A DNA stretch of 64,000 nt, taken from assembly GCA_030374805.1 (NCBI GenBank), contig JARGSG010000018.1, positions 124,001-188,000 on the forward strand, written 5' to 3'. The notes below the pieces were generated by a model, which was not told the DNA's origin, searched no databases, and saw only the letters and a program-made list of their open reading frames with translations. Below, piece by piece: positions 1 to 9,313 of the stretch (position 1 is its first letter; each line of letters starts with the position of its first letter). Position numbers and translations under genes: made by a program. This stretch comes from Gracilaria gracilis (lineage: Eukaryota > Rhodophyta > Florideophyceae > Gracilariales > Gracilariaceae).

Positions 1-2
1 GG

Positions 3-128
3 GATACTTTAGAGGTTTATACCACTGCGATGTTGGAGGCCGATCTCAACGACCCTGTGCCGGTGAAGAAGAAGTATCGCGATGTACTGGATTATGATGT
101 CTCAGATATCTTGCGCCAAGTACCGTGA
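3..128 (+). CDS. C-terminal fragment of an unknown protein
   Basis: An open frame enters from the left edge and ends at a TGA at 126-128, giving 41 residues. The tail is charged, with a run of three lysines followed by acidic residues and ending VP. It reads like the end of a soluble protein and codon use looks coding-like, but it is short and I recognise no family. It could be a host gene or part of another transposon. The sequence left of the window would decide. Confidence 0.3.
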   Translation, partial: DTLEVYTTAMLEADLNDPVPVKKKYRDVLDYDVSDILRQVP

Positions 129-562
129 GATTTTTCACTGCGATGATCGTTTCGTTCAGTACTTTTGCTCAGCGACATCTGAAAAAGAGCTTGTGCTACT
201 CAAACTTGGTTGGAGACCGCAAGAACGTAAGCAGGGTGGTGTTCAAGGGTTGCGCGCCATTTCATGGGTGTCTGCATGGACTCAGACGAGACTGCACTTG
301 CCTATATGGTAGGGACTTGGCTCTGCGCTTCAGGCTGGGATGAAGGTGATGAACCTCACCGATTTACTTCGAGACATGTATGAGACATGGTCATTTTTCA
401 GGTCGTTCTTTGATCTCATTGAAATGATTTTAGCAAAGTCCGCACCCGTGAGTGAGCTGCACACATTGCCCTCCGCCGCCACGTCCAAGTGGCATGGGAC
501 CACCTGCACCACACCAGCCCACAAATGGTATGCGAAATGAAGCACGAGGTGCCAAGACCAAT
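129..562. other. No supported gene
   Basis: Short overlapping frames run in both directions without consistent coding signal. This lies between the open frame that enters from the left edge and the 3' end of the Harbinger transposase remnant. I see no clear terminal inverted repeat for that transposon here. Confidence 0.4.
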
Positions 563-1825
563 TTACATGTGGTCTGGGTCTTGTTTCTCGCTATACACAG
601 ATGCAATTTGGCTATGACCCATGGTGCGGGTGCGGTAATTAACGAGATGACAAGCCAAATACAGCAAGCGACCACGTTTGTGATGGTTCGAAGGCAGAAC
701 TCTAATCAACCTCCGGAACGGAGCTTTAAACCCACGAACACCCCACTCCGCGCATTGTCGCTCACTGGGGTATATTCGCTGGAGTACCAGGTCAATTGCC
801 GCACATCCCGTTGATATGGATAGATTTCTTCGTTCGTTTAACTTCCGAGCTCGTACAACCTTTCCCGCTTTGATTCGAGTGTCGTTCACGAACGCCGAGT
901 CTCCCAATATCGCATATCCCGCCGGCGTGTTGCAGTCAGGAATTAGCTTGGGCCAGTATAATCCAGATATTTATGCCAGTTTACTATCATGGTAACTCCC
1001 AGGATAATTCAAAGCTGCATGTATGACTTCACCTTTGAAGTTCCAGACTAACAGATTGGTTGCCTCAACCCGTTGCGATATTGTGTTGTAGAATGCATTT
1101 TGCGTGTCGGGATCGCCAAAGTTTGGTACATCCAGTCGAGCGCCGTCACTTACACCAAACACTCCGCGGAGCGCATATCCATGGATTCTATTCTTCTCCA
1201 ATAATGCACAAGATTCTCTCATTTCTGGTTCTGTCAACCATTCTATTCTGAATTGTGAATGTGCAGTGTCTTGCGTCACATTCCAAAGAACTTCAACGCC
1301 GTAATCTAGCCACTCGGATAAGGAAGAGGGAATGATTCCAAATATGGAGCACAGAGAATATTCTGCATCTCCTGTTTTCATTTACGATAGGGCAAGGCCC
1401 AACAAATCTTCAGTATTCAGTATTGCTTTTCTTTCCCATGTGGTGGTTGATGTTCGAAAGGGAGAACCATATCTTGTAATTGAACGTTGTGCCGAAAACC
1501 AAGGGAGAAGATCACCAAAGAAGGCTGCTTTGTTGAAATTTGTTGCAACAATATAGTCTGCATCTGTTCCACACAGAAACAGACGGCGCCATGGTGTTTT
1601 GTGCAAGTGCGGGCGTATAATGCCAGAGCGCAGGAACTTTGGGCTTATTGTCTTTCTTCGTTTACGTCTTGTATGTTTTCGGCGTTTGCTTTGACGATCA
1701 CGGAAAGGAAGAAGAAAGAGAATACAGGCGGCCTCGAGCAGAAGAAGAGAATTACTTTTTGAGCGTGGCATGAGAGAAAGTTGTCTTGTGAGAGCAGGAG
1801 CGAAAGCTTGTTCATGTGCTTGCAT
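563..1825 (-). pseudogene. PIF/Harbinger-type transposase (DDE_4 nuclease), inactivated
   Basis: Read on the minus strand, one frame runs from 1825 to 563 and is broken only by TAA codons at 1384-1382 and 973-971. In order it shows an N-terminal basic region, a helical segment with LNTEDLLGLALS before the first stop, then a nuclease with GVSDGARLDVP (first Asp), PGSYHDSKLA before the second stop, ILGDSAF (second Asp) and a C-terminal AEWGVRGFKAPF (catalytic Glu). This order is typical of HARBI1/PIF transposases. Such enzymes normally cut DNA and insert at TTA/TAA targets with a Myb-like partner protein. No partner gene or terminal repeat is evident. The first stop sits where relatives have an aromatic residue. 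Recent inactivation of a mobile copy is the simplest reading. Confidence 0.8.
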
Positions 1826-1875
1826 GTTGTTATGCGTTTGGGAAATAAAGATGCGATTTACTTACACGAAAGCTC

Positions 1876-1946
1876 CTTGTTGCCAGAACTTGGCGTCTGT
1901 ACGGGGTGCCGCTGACCCCGTCTAGACGCCAAGTCTTCGGTAACAA
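1876..1946. repeat. Imperfect hairpin, about 30-nt arms
   Basis: Arms at 1888-1906 and 1916-1934 pair with two mismatches around a 9-nt loop. Weaker pairing continues outward to about 1876 and 1946. A further copy of the start of the arm (CTTGGCGTCTG) occurs at about 1982. It may be a foldback element or a terminal repeat of the neighbouring transposon. Confidence 0.5.
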
Positions 1947-2049
1947 GAACTTCTACGTGCACGCTTTTGATTTGCTCGTCAACTTGGCGTCTGGGACTCT
2001 TGGGATTTTCGGATGCACCCAGTAAACGTAGTATCCACAATCTCCGCGA

Positions 2050-2153
2050 GGCCGCGTGCAGCACACGTGTACTGCACGCGGCCGGCAGATCGCATCAGAA
2101 GCATTGCATACAGCACCGCTCGCTCATACGACATGCATCATGTCGCATGAGCG
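2050..2153. repeat. Two neighbouring long palindromes
   Basis: 2050-2083 is a 34-nt palindrome with one mismatched pair, centred on ACACGTGT. 2121-2153 has 15-nt arms with a 3-nt loop and one mismatch. They are 37 nt apart and unrelated in sequence. They could be protein-binding sites, replication or recombination structures, or termini of small foldback elements. Confidence 0.55.
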
Positions 2154-2275
2154 GGAATACTGCTGGAAGCACGAAAATGGGCTTGCGGACGCAATACACG
2201 CAACTCGAATTTTTTTTCTGCACCGCAGTTCTGTGTGGGTAAGCGGATCGACGGAAGTGATTCGACCGCATTACA

Positions 2276-2360
2276 CGCGCCGCAAATTCACACCGTAGGT
2301 ATGTGTTCGGTGGAATATCGCGCCGCAAATTCACTCCGTAGGTAGGTGTTCGGTGGAATA
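2276..2360. repeat. Tandem duplication, 43-bp unit, two copies
   Basis: Copies at 2276-2318 and 2319-2360 begin CGCGCCGCAAATTCA and end GTTCGGTGGAATA, with a few substitutions. No gene overlaps them. Confidence 0.6.
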
Positions 2361-2717
2361 CAACGTGCTTAATAATATTATTATTATTATCACACGGCAG
2401 ATGCGCGCAGTTGGAAACGACGTGACAAGCTTGTGACATCTTGTCATCACCATACCCTCGTCGGGCGGACTAGGAATACACGCGGCAAAAGTCTTCCTGG
2501 CTCTCCTCATGACAAGAAAATTCCAAATTTTCTATGAAACGCTTTCTGATCACTTTTCCTCACTCTCCAGACCAGGAAGACCCTCGTCCATTTTTTCCTG
2601 CGCTTGTGAGTTACTTTTTCAGAACATTGCTGGAGGAATGTGGATTATTGATTAAATTTTATGGATGTATAACATGTCTTCCTGGTACCCGACAAGGGTT
2701 ATCCCTCATAACCCACG

Positions 2718-2821
2718 CGAACGAGTGCGATATGGCGTAGACCGAGACGAGCACGAGTAATCCCGAGCCGTAGGCGAGGGACCACGAGTGCCGTCGAGCG
2801 TCACGCCATTGCACTCGTTCG
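2718..2821. repeat. Hairpin element, family member 1
   Basis: Terminal arms 2718-2738 and 2803-2821 pair imperfectly (CGAACGAGTGC... against ...GCACTCGTTCG). The loop holds CCCGAGCCGTAGGCGAGGGAC, which recurs with small changes in the hairpin at 3095-3212. This suits a small non-autonomous foldback or MITE family. Confidence 0.55.
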
Positions 2822-3094
2822 TGTCCATATCTTGTTTATTGCAGCTCTGATAGGTCAATTCGAAACGCAACTTGCGTTTCGAGCGACTTGGCGAAACGTA
2901 AGCGCCGTAACCGCCTGCCTTCAGTGCACTGCGGCGGCATGGCGCCGGAACACTGGGGCGCTGAGTCGCGTCAGCGTGAGAGACGCTCGACGGCAACGGC
3001 GGCGGATGCGGAGCAGCGTGAGGCCAGTAATCAGAAGCAAGAAAAAGACGGAGCCAATGAGAACGCACCGCGAAGGAGTGAAATAGGTATGAGT

Positions 3095-3212
3095 TATATC
3101 GACAAACGAGTGAAGATAACGGGGCACGAGACAGCTAAATTCGGGCCCGAGCCGAAGGCGAGGGACCAATTTCGCTGTCGAGTGACCCGTTATCCACGAG
3201 TTTGTGGATATA
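3095..3212. repeat. Hairpin element, family member 2
   Basis: Arms 3095-3123 and 3186-3212 pair imperfectly (TATATCGACAAAC... against ...GTTTGTGGATATA). The interior carries CCCGAGCCGAAGGCGAGGGAC, matching the loop of the 2718-2821 hairpin. Arm sequences have diverged but the layout is the same. Confidence 0.55.
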
Positions 3213-3257
3213 AATCGCTTATCGAACGCTGCTCGTGACTCGGATATAGAGCAAACC

Positions 3258-3364
3258 GCCTCCCCAGTGTGGTAGCTATATCACGGTTGTTAGAGAATAT
3301 CGTCATACAATGCACTGCAAACAGCGTTCTAATGCTAGTTGATATAGCGACACACTGGTGAGGC
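3258..3364. repeat. 107-bp MITE-like element with long inverted ends
   Basis: The ends are GCCTCCCCAGTGTG at the left and the inverted counterpart of GCCTCACCAGTGTG at the right. Pairing extends about 38 nt inward with small gaps (GCTATATCA is shared). No convincing target-site duplication is visible, so the outer limits are approximate. Confidence 0.5.
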
Positions 3365-3439
3365 TATTTTTCTATATTAAAACGCACGTGATGTTGGAAA
3401 TTTCATTTGGAAAAGAGTATTCAAGTGACCCAGATTCCT

Positions 3440-3529
3440 GGACCGCAGTGTGATAACCAAGGACCGCAGTGTGATAACCAAGGACCGCAGTGTGATAACC
3501 ATGGACCGCCAGGTTATCACACTCCGTCC
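3440..3529. repeat. Three 21-bp direct repeats plus one inverted copy
   Basis: Direct copies of GGACCGCAGTGTGATAACCA start at 3440, 3461 and 3482. An inverted, slightly changed copy (GGTTATCACACTCCGTCC) lies at 3512-3529. The array is about 220 bp upstream of the cysteine-rich secreted protein start, so it could be a regulatory array for that gene or simply another repeat. Confidence 0.6.
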
Positions 3530-3637
3530 AGTCCGATAAGGCTCTGAAATGCGTGTTGTGCGAGGCGTTGTGACATCTTCACTCGATCTGTGTGATAAAG
3601 ACGCAAAAGCTCTTCAAGCGTTGGCTGTACCGTCGGT

Positions 3638-3646
3638 ACTTAAAAG
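3638..3646 (+). promoter_or_regulatory. Possible TATA-like element for the cysteine-rich gene
   Basis: The only A/T-rich core close upstream of the ATG at 3750 is ACTTAAAAG, about 105 nt before it, followed by a C/T-rich leader. The match to a TATA box is weak. Confidence 0.25.
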
Positions 3647-3749
3647 CCTCTCCGCCCCTCTCTCTCCATGCCCCAAACTCTGCCCAACGCAAACTTCCAC
3701 TTCTCGCCTTCGCCTCTCATCTACTTGAAGTCATATTATCCCCAGCAAC

Positions 3750-4370
3750 ATGTCTCTCAACGCCGCTTTCCTGCTACTCTCTGTTCTGGCTCTCTTCAGC
3801 TCATCCGCTTTCGCCAGCTGCGACTGCGTCTGCTCCGATACTCTGCAGGCGCAACCCTTCATTCCGGAGTTGGTTGCCACTGGGGAATGTTCACAGCCGG
3901 ATGGCCCCGTTGGCTCACAATGCTTCGAAATCGACTGTGCCAAGTGTGGGCAGGCCCTAGAATGCTACGTCAACACCGGCAGCGCTGCCAACGATGCAGC
4001 CGTTTGCTCTATTATCACGAATGAAATTTGCCCCACCGGAGCGAGGCAAACCGTGTGTAATCAGCCGTGCGTGGGCACGGTAGCTTGCTTTGAGGGAGAG
4101 AGTTTCGGAACATGCCCAGCTCTTATTGGCAGCCCGGGTGGAGCCGCTACATGCAAGGGTGGTGCGGCAAGTGGCGGTGCTGCGCTCAGTAATTTTGCTT
4201 CATATACTGTGTGCACCGGAGCTGGATCCTCTGTTTGTTCAGCTGCCGGCGTATGCTCAGCCGATGGTTCTTCGTTCTCCTGCCAGGTGACCGAATCCTG
4301 TTCGGCGCCGATGGGTGCTCTCACTTGCATCGAGAAGTGTGAATCTTCAATTTGCAATTGTGTCAACTAA
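3750..4370 (+). CDS. Secreted cysteine-rich protein, single exon
   Basis: This 206-residue protein begins with a classical signal peptide: a hydrophobic run with AAFLLLSVLALFSSS, and a predicted cleavage after about residue 22 (SAFA before SCDC). The mature part has 24 cysteines by my count, an even number, spread along its length and often as C-x-C or C-x2-C. There are Gly/Ala/Ser-rich spacers around residues 125-150 and no other hydrophobic segment. This points to a disulfide-stabilised extracellular or cell-wall protein. I recognise no named family. The frame is intact, unlike nearly everything around it, and the start has no competing in-frame upstream ATG. No AATAAA follows the stop. It is the most convincing host gene in the window. 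Confidence 0.75.
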   Translation: MSLNAAFLLLSVLALFSSSAFASCDCVCSDTLQAQPFIPELVATGECSQPDGPVGSQCFEIDCAKCGQALECYVNTGSAANDAAVCSIITNEICPTGARQTVCNQPCVGTVACFEGESFGTCPALIGSPGGAATCKGGAASGGAALSNFASYTVCTGAGSSVCSAAGVCSADGSSFSCQVTESCSAPMGALTCIEKCESSICNCVN

Positions 4371-5340
4371 TCTGCTTGCCACATTTCAATTTCGGCATGA
4401 ATGTCGAAGCTTTCCAAGCTTATTCTGATAAGATTTCATTGGTGCTGTCTACATGTCAGCTTTGAGTGATAGTAACACGTGCAAACCGTCAATATTCATG
4501 GTAAAACATACTTCTCGGGACGTAAGTTAGTAACTTGTGTCACTAAAAGGAGGAAAGAAAACGCCTTGCAGAACCTCAGTTTTGTCAAGAGAGTACATTT
4601 CTGACGCAAAAGTCTTCACTTCTACCGGGCCTATTCTTCGTAACGACTACGGCGTACCACGTATGTGCATGCGCTCTTGCCTTACATCGCAATCGCACAC
4701 ACACTCAGTGACAGCCCCACCCAAGAGGTACCCGCTCCACGCAAGGCCAGACCTCGTTGGCACTTTTCTCTTGATGAGCTAGTTACAACAACTCTAGAAA
4801 AGCTAAGCTCTCAGAAAGCTCAGTAGGTATAGCCTTAGCCTATTCCGCAGCAAAACTCAGCCTCATATGTCCATCAGAGAAAGCTGTAGATATTCTGCGA
4901 ATGAAATGTTCGACTATTCCACATCTCCAACGCCAGGAAAATTGACTACCTTACGAGACATTTTACTGAGAACCTTGCTGAAGTCTGCCATCGAGAGGAG
5001 ATCTTTGTCCGCTTGTCAAATTTCAAGATTTTCTGTAAGGCGCTTCATGATCACTTTCCACACCCGAAACTCCGGTCTTAACTCAAATGTCCAGTTTTGC
5101 TAATTCAAGAAAATTCTACATACTTTTAGAAAGCATTATGTTGAATCGCTGTTGGTCAAGATCTGCCAGAGTTGCTGAACTTGTCAGGACGATGACGATT
5201 CATTGCAAACAATTTGTATCACATGAAATATGCGTAAGAAATGCTAGCACTCCATTTGCGTCTGTGCCGCAACAAGGACGCATTTGCACTTTGATCTTTT
5301 AAGATCAAGCTCGCTCTCGTGAGCTTGTTCTTGGGCATTG
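4371..5340. other. Intergenic, no supported gene
   Basis: Only short frames without family features or signal peptides are present. A stretch near 5028-5066 loosely resembles 2526-2566 (both contain a CGCTT..TGATCACTTT-like core), so part of it may be an old dispersed repeat. A small palindrome, GATCTTTTAAGATC, sits near 5294. Confidence 0.4.
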
Positions 5341-5341
5341 A

Positions 5342-5349
5342 TATAAATA
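5342..5349 (+). promoter_or_regulatory. Candidate TATA box
   Basis: TATAAATA lies 65 nt upstream of the ATG at 5414 and is followed by an A-rich leader, a plausible core promoter layout for that ORF. Confidence 0.4.
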
Positions 5350-5413
5350 AAGCCTTCGGCGAACGCAAAAGGAAAACTCAGAGAAAAGAAGAACAGAACA
5401 TAGCAGTCTGCTC

Positions 5414-5719
5414 ATGAGTGGTGCCCGTTCCTTCGCACGTCCCAACTTCTTCCTACGTCCAAACACACTCAGTGGTCGTATCGCCTCACTCGCCACTCGT
5501 CAACACATTGCTGGACTGATGTGGAATTTTTCTAATTATTTGTGGATGGACGAGAAGAGTTCCTTTCGGATGTACAGTTGTTTGAATCTGACGCCGACTG
5601 CTACCCTTGTCAGGCACCAGGAAGAGATCTCTTCCTGGTGCCCAAAATTTTGGAATACAGTCCCCGAAATTCAAATGGATCCAATTTGCAACTTATTGAT
5701 AGCTCTTATTGTAGAATAA
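5414..5719 (+). CDS. Hypothetical 101-residue protein
   Basis: The ORF starts 65 nt after a TATAAATA box. Its N-terminus is rich in Arg, Ser, Ala and Phe with almost no acidic residues over the first 30 positions, which could be an organelle-targeting peptide. From about residue 65 the coding sequence runs through a perfect 30-nt palindrome at 5613-5642, which suggests that the C-terminal part is not original. It may be a truncated host gene disrupted by a repeat. No family is recognised. Confidence 0.3.
   Translation: MSGARSFARPNFFLRPNTLSGRIASLATRQHIAGLMWNFSNYLWMDEKSSFRMYSCLNLTPTATLVRHQEEISSWCPKFWNTVPEIQMDPICNLLIALIVE
5613..5653. repeat. Perfect 30-bp palindrome followed by a 12-bp palindrome
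   Basis: 5613-5642 is a perfect palindrome centred on AGATCT (15-nt arms beginning GGCACCAGGAAG). It shares its last base with the palindrome CCAAAATTTTGG at 5642-5653. The perfection suggests recent origin or selection. Confidence 0.6.
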
Positions 5720-5986
5720 TTTACGCATCGAACGCAGAGGAGTTCATTGTAGACTGTAAACACCGTCTATAGCAACTCCAAGACCAAACTGTAACCAAAG
5801 ATAAAAAAACCCTTGATAATACAAAAATAAATTCGTATAGAGCAGCAAACTTCTATAAAGAGCAAATCACCGCTTTCACCATAACAACGAAACGGAAAGC
5901 GCGCCATAATTCAAACTTGGTGGGCATATAACTAACACGCAGCACTGCTCGCTGCCGAAAAACCTTCGCTTTCATCACCATCGACG
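5720..5986. other. A/T-rich spacer, possible mariner left end
   Basis: This A/T-rich stretch leads into the Tc1/mariner transposase. A left terminal inverted repeat should be here, but I could not match it convincingly to the region right of 30621. Confidence 0.3.
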
Positions 5987-6439
5987 TTGCCTCGCGGACC
6001 AGAACTCATTAACGTCGAAAACGCTAAGATTCTTGCACATCATGCTCACGGCATGTCTCAACGGGACATCGCCCACGAGGTCAACCGAAGCCGCAGCTGC
6101 GTCCAAAACCTTCCAGACCGTCCTCATCCGTCTCATCAAAAGCAATTTCATCCACGCAACAAGAAGCTCATACCCACAGCGAACCAGTCTCGATATGAGG
6201 TAGGCAGCGAAGACGAGATTCAGCGAATCTCCTCTTTAGAAGCAGTATGACTTTCCTTTGTCTGCCCGTGGAATCCAGCAGGTGATTAGCAGCGTGCCAT
6301 ATTTAAAGTATCAGCAAATGCCGAAGTTCCCTCTCTCAGCGAAAATTATAAGGTTTCCTGTCAAAGTGGGCGACGTCGAAGCTTGATTTTGGGGCTATAA
6401 AGTGGAAGAAAGTTATTTTTCCTGATGAAAAAAGATTTA
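5987..6439 (+). pseudogene. Tc1/mariner transposase, N-terminal half
   Basis: The start MPRGPELINVENAKILAHHA leads into a helix-turn-helix with GMSQRDIAHEVNRSRS, the DNA-binding domain of Tc1/mariner transposases. After frame breaks the sequence ends at 6439 within WKKVIFPDEKRF, which holds the first catalytic Asp. The retrotransposon LTR beginning at 6440 interrupts it exactly there, and the reading resumes at 30075 (FTLDGPD). The two halves are one gene split by 23.6 kb. Internal frameshifts show it is also decayed independently of that insertion. Confidence 0.75.
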
Positions 6440-6618
6440 TGTGGAGCAATGGCCATCCGTGTCGGAGAGGTTGATCCCATTCATAAATGGTGTATCCCGC
6501 GCCGGGTGACGTGTTGCAGTTTATGAATTGCACCCCAATTTTTGATTACTGTGAAAAGCCCTTTGGGCAGTACCTTAGTAGGTGGACATCGTATGGGATC
6601 CTTTTTGCAGGTAGACAT
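6440..6618 (+). repeat. Element B left (5') LTR, first 179 bp
   Basis: It begins TGTGGAGCAATGG and matches 29118-29296 of the right LTR with scattered substitutions. Element A interrupts it at 6619, and the rest of this LTR is at 18198-18981. Confidence 0.85.
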
Positions 6619-7393
6619 TGTAGTGCAATGCCCGTGGGGGAAAGCAGCCACGAAGACGTTCGGGATCTTCCTCCTTGGAGGGAAGTCAGCGAACGAAGCA
6701 CTCTCTGGAAAGACACGACAAATTCGGGTGTAAGACCGAGGCCAGACCGTCACGACGGAGCGTAGAGAGCAAGACAAGAATTGGTACACCTCTACGAGGG
6801 TTGTTGGGGGTCCTCTAGAGAGGGAGCGAGTCCACAGTGTGGGGAGCGTACCAAGTAGTGGTGCACACCCACCAAGTGGTGGAATATCCACGCACTCGTA
6901 AGAGGCGAAAGGGAATCCACAAGATGTAGTGGAAAAGGGGCAAGATATACGGCACAAGCCGGGGTTCTCCTTATACAAGGTCGAACACGACAATAGTTGG
7001 TAATATTCCCAGTATTGGGTTCCTTTAGAGGACGCAGGGTGGATAGGCGATCCGTATGCTACGAGGTATCCCTCCTTGGAGCAGTTGATGACCGCCGAAG
7101 TCGTGAAAGTCTAGAGCCAACCCTGGTTGCGGGGGCTTTACTGGTGCGACGGCGAGATCGCCGGCGCACTAAGTAGTGCAGCTCACTGCCTAATAATTAG
7201 GAATAAAGTAACTAAATCAGTCCACGAACAGTGGTAATTACCCACGTGTGGTGGCCAACCTCTCCAGCTCACACCGTGTCCCACGTGTCCAACCCATCTC
7301 AATGGTTATTACTATTCATATAATAGTCCTTCCGTGCAACGGGAATTATGAACCAAGTACCACCACATCCCCTTCCAAGGGCGTTGCACTACA
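6619..7393 (-). repeat. Element A 3' LTR
   Basis: This 775-bp repeat is nearly identical to 17423-18197, with terminal TGTAGTGCAA and TTGCACTACA. A shared open frame inside it (6993 leftward) is present in both copies but has no recognisable content. Confidence 0.9.
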
Positions 7394-7411
7394 TCTCCCT
7401 TTCCTAGGCGG
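7394..7411 (-). promoter_or_regulatory. Element A polypurine tract
   Basis: On the element's sense strand the sequence AGGAAAGGGAGA abuts the 3' LTR start. This is the expected primer for plus-strand DNA synthesis in LTR retrotransposons. Confidence 0.7.
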
Positions 7412-7426
7412 AAAGACTACCTCAGC

Positions 7427-9313
7427 ATGAGGGAAATGACGCCGACAAAGCTGCATAAAAGTGCAACCGCCACCGGTCTGCCGGAACAACAACTGTCTTC
7501 ACCACGCACTCAACCCCCTGCCAATGCAGCGCAACAACCTCTTTCGAATGACAACCCTGCCAACGCATCCGAAACTTCTCCACCGTCGCCAACAGGAACG
7601 AACCTCGCAATGAGCGGAATCCCACCAAACCAACCTCCTTTCCCCCGTGGGGGCTTCACCGGCTTCCGATCCGTTCCTCTCCCACCAAGGAGTCAACAAC
7701 CTCCATCCCAGCACAACGCTAATGCTGGCCCTTCCGATCACGCCGCGCATGCGGGACCCATCGGTGGGTTCCTCGCCGGGGTGATATGGCCATCTTACAA
7801 CTCCCTCGTAGGGCTTAATCCAACGAATTGGCGCCAGGCTCGTCGCCTCCGGTCTGCACCGCGGTTCCATTCCGTGGCGGTGTTCAACGAATCCCTCATT
7901 GCTGAGTACATTGACGGCAACAACACCCTTCCGGGGGAACTACCGGCGATTATCACCACCTCGTGGGATTGGAGACGCCGCGTGGCGATTCCTGCGCACC
8001 AGGTGTTGCGAGAAGGCCGGGAGTCTCGTGATGAAGCACACACGATATTCGTGCAAGTCGCATACAAACGGCAGAGCCGGGCTCCATTCGCGTTCCAGAT
8101 TCCCATGGGGATGAACTTCGATGTCGAACGGTACCGCACTCGCGGGGAGATGAGTTACTGCGACCGCCTTGCGGAATTGGAAACCTTCGCCTGAAGGGGA
8201 ATGCCCGTCGCGCGGCAAGAAGCCATATGTTGGACGCCACCGATTCTTCGGGCTGAGTTCCGCTATCTTCCGCGGCGTTCGCGTTCGTTCTTCCTCCAGA
8301 ACTTCATCCGTTTCGAACGGCGCACTCGCTCCCGACACGGGTACTTTGCTCCGTATCAGAACGTGGAGATCGAGCGCATCGCGCCAGCCTTCCGACAAGG
8401 TCGGTATGTTTCCTTACCCAACTGGTGGGCTCACCTCGAGGTGTGCCGGGGGTGCTACGTTGAGCTGCCCCCGGTGTTCACCTATCTAGGGTCTGTGCTG
8501 ATCACTGATCCCCGATCCGGGTTGTGGTCGGTTGTGGTCACCGAATGGGCCGTCCGCACAGCGGCGTACATCCTCGCCGAGGCTTATGACCAGTATCGAC
8601 TCTGGTTCATCCCACCGCGCTTGCGGGCAGGCATCCGAGGCCTCGACCTCTCCATCCCCCTTGGGGGTCGTGCGAACAACAATGAAGTCCTCAGCCTCCT
8701 CGACTTCATCGAGAATGTCGATTGGAGTGAGGTCCCGCTGAGGCAGAGCGGTCGAGCGGAAGCCCCTGGCGCGGGTGGGTCAGGCCCAGGTCTGGGAAGG
8801 AACACCGCGCTCGCGGGAGACTTCATCTTCTTCGACCCCTGGGAGTATCAGGAAATCTCCGCTAGCGAATCGGCAGAGCTCCGTAATGCTCCCCGGCACG
8901 TGCCGGCCGATCACCCCGTTGGGTTCGTTGACTCCGATGAGTACCACCGAGACTATCTCGAGAACGACCTCATGGTTGACAATGACCCCGATGAGCCGGG
9001 TGATGGCGGTGACGAGGTGGCCGTTGAGGAGGTCCACGGCACTCCGATGGAGGAAGGTAGCGGCAGCGCGCCAGAAAACGAACCCGCTGAGGCGGTACCA
9101 GCTCCAATCCCACCGGTGGCAGTAGTCCCAGCGACTGGGTCAGCTCCCCCAACTGTGGGTACTGACGAGGGTGCCATCATCGCGAGGTTCCTCAGAGAGT
9201 CGGGTCTTGGCGCTCGTATGGCTACCGGCAACGTTGCCGAGATGCGCGATTCACTCGCCCAACGCCTCGGCGGTATGCCACCTCCAGAGGAGGGCGACGG
9301 TACCGGGCAGTAA
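7427..9313 (+). pseudogene. Antisense accessory ORF of element A (unknown family)
   Basis: This gene lies on the strand opposite to gag/pol, starts 33 nt from the 3' LTR and spans 629 codons with one TGA at 8192-8194. The N-terminal ~200 residues are Pro/Ser/Gln/Asn-rich. The centre, from FDVERYRT (about residue 231) to FIFFDPWE, is rich in Arg, Trp and Tyr and aligns by eye with the ORFs at 27076-29034 and 40203-41760. Shared motifs include AEFRYLPR, RGCYVELPPV, EWAVRTAAYIL and RLWFIPPRLR. The C-terminus is acidic, then Ala/Pro-rich, ending near AEMRDSLAQRLGG. I recognise no domain, catalytic motif or membrane segment. Conservation between diverged elements argues for a real protein, perhaps in particle, nuclear or silencing functions (inference). 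An ATG occurs 6 nt after the stop. Confidence 0.7.

Noticed and set aside
3440-3529. CRISPR-like array
   Set aside because: Direct copies are adjacent without spacers, only three, and the window is eukaryotic.
2526-5066. Similarity between 2526-2566 and 5028-5066 as a repeat pair
   Set aside because: Too short and diverged to define a unit by eye.
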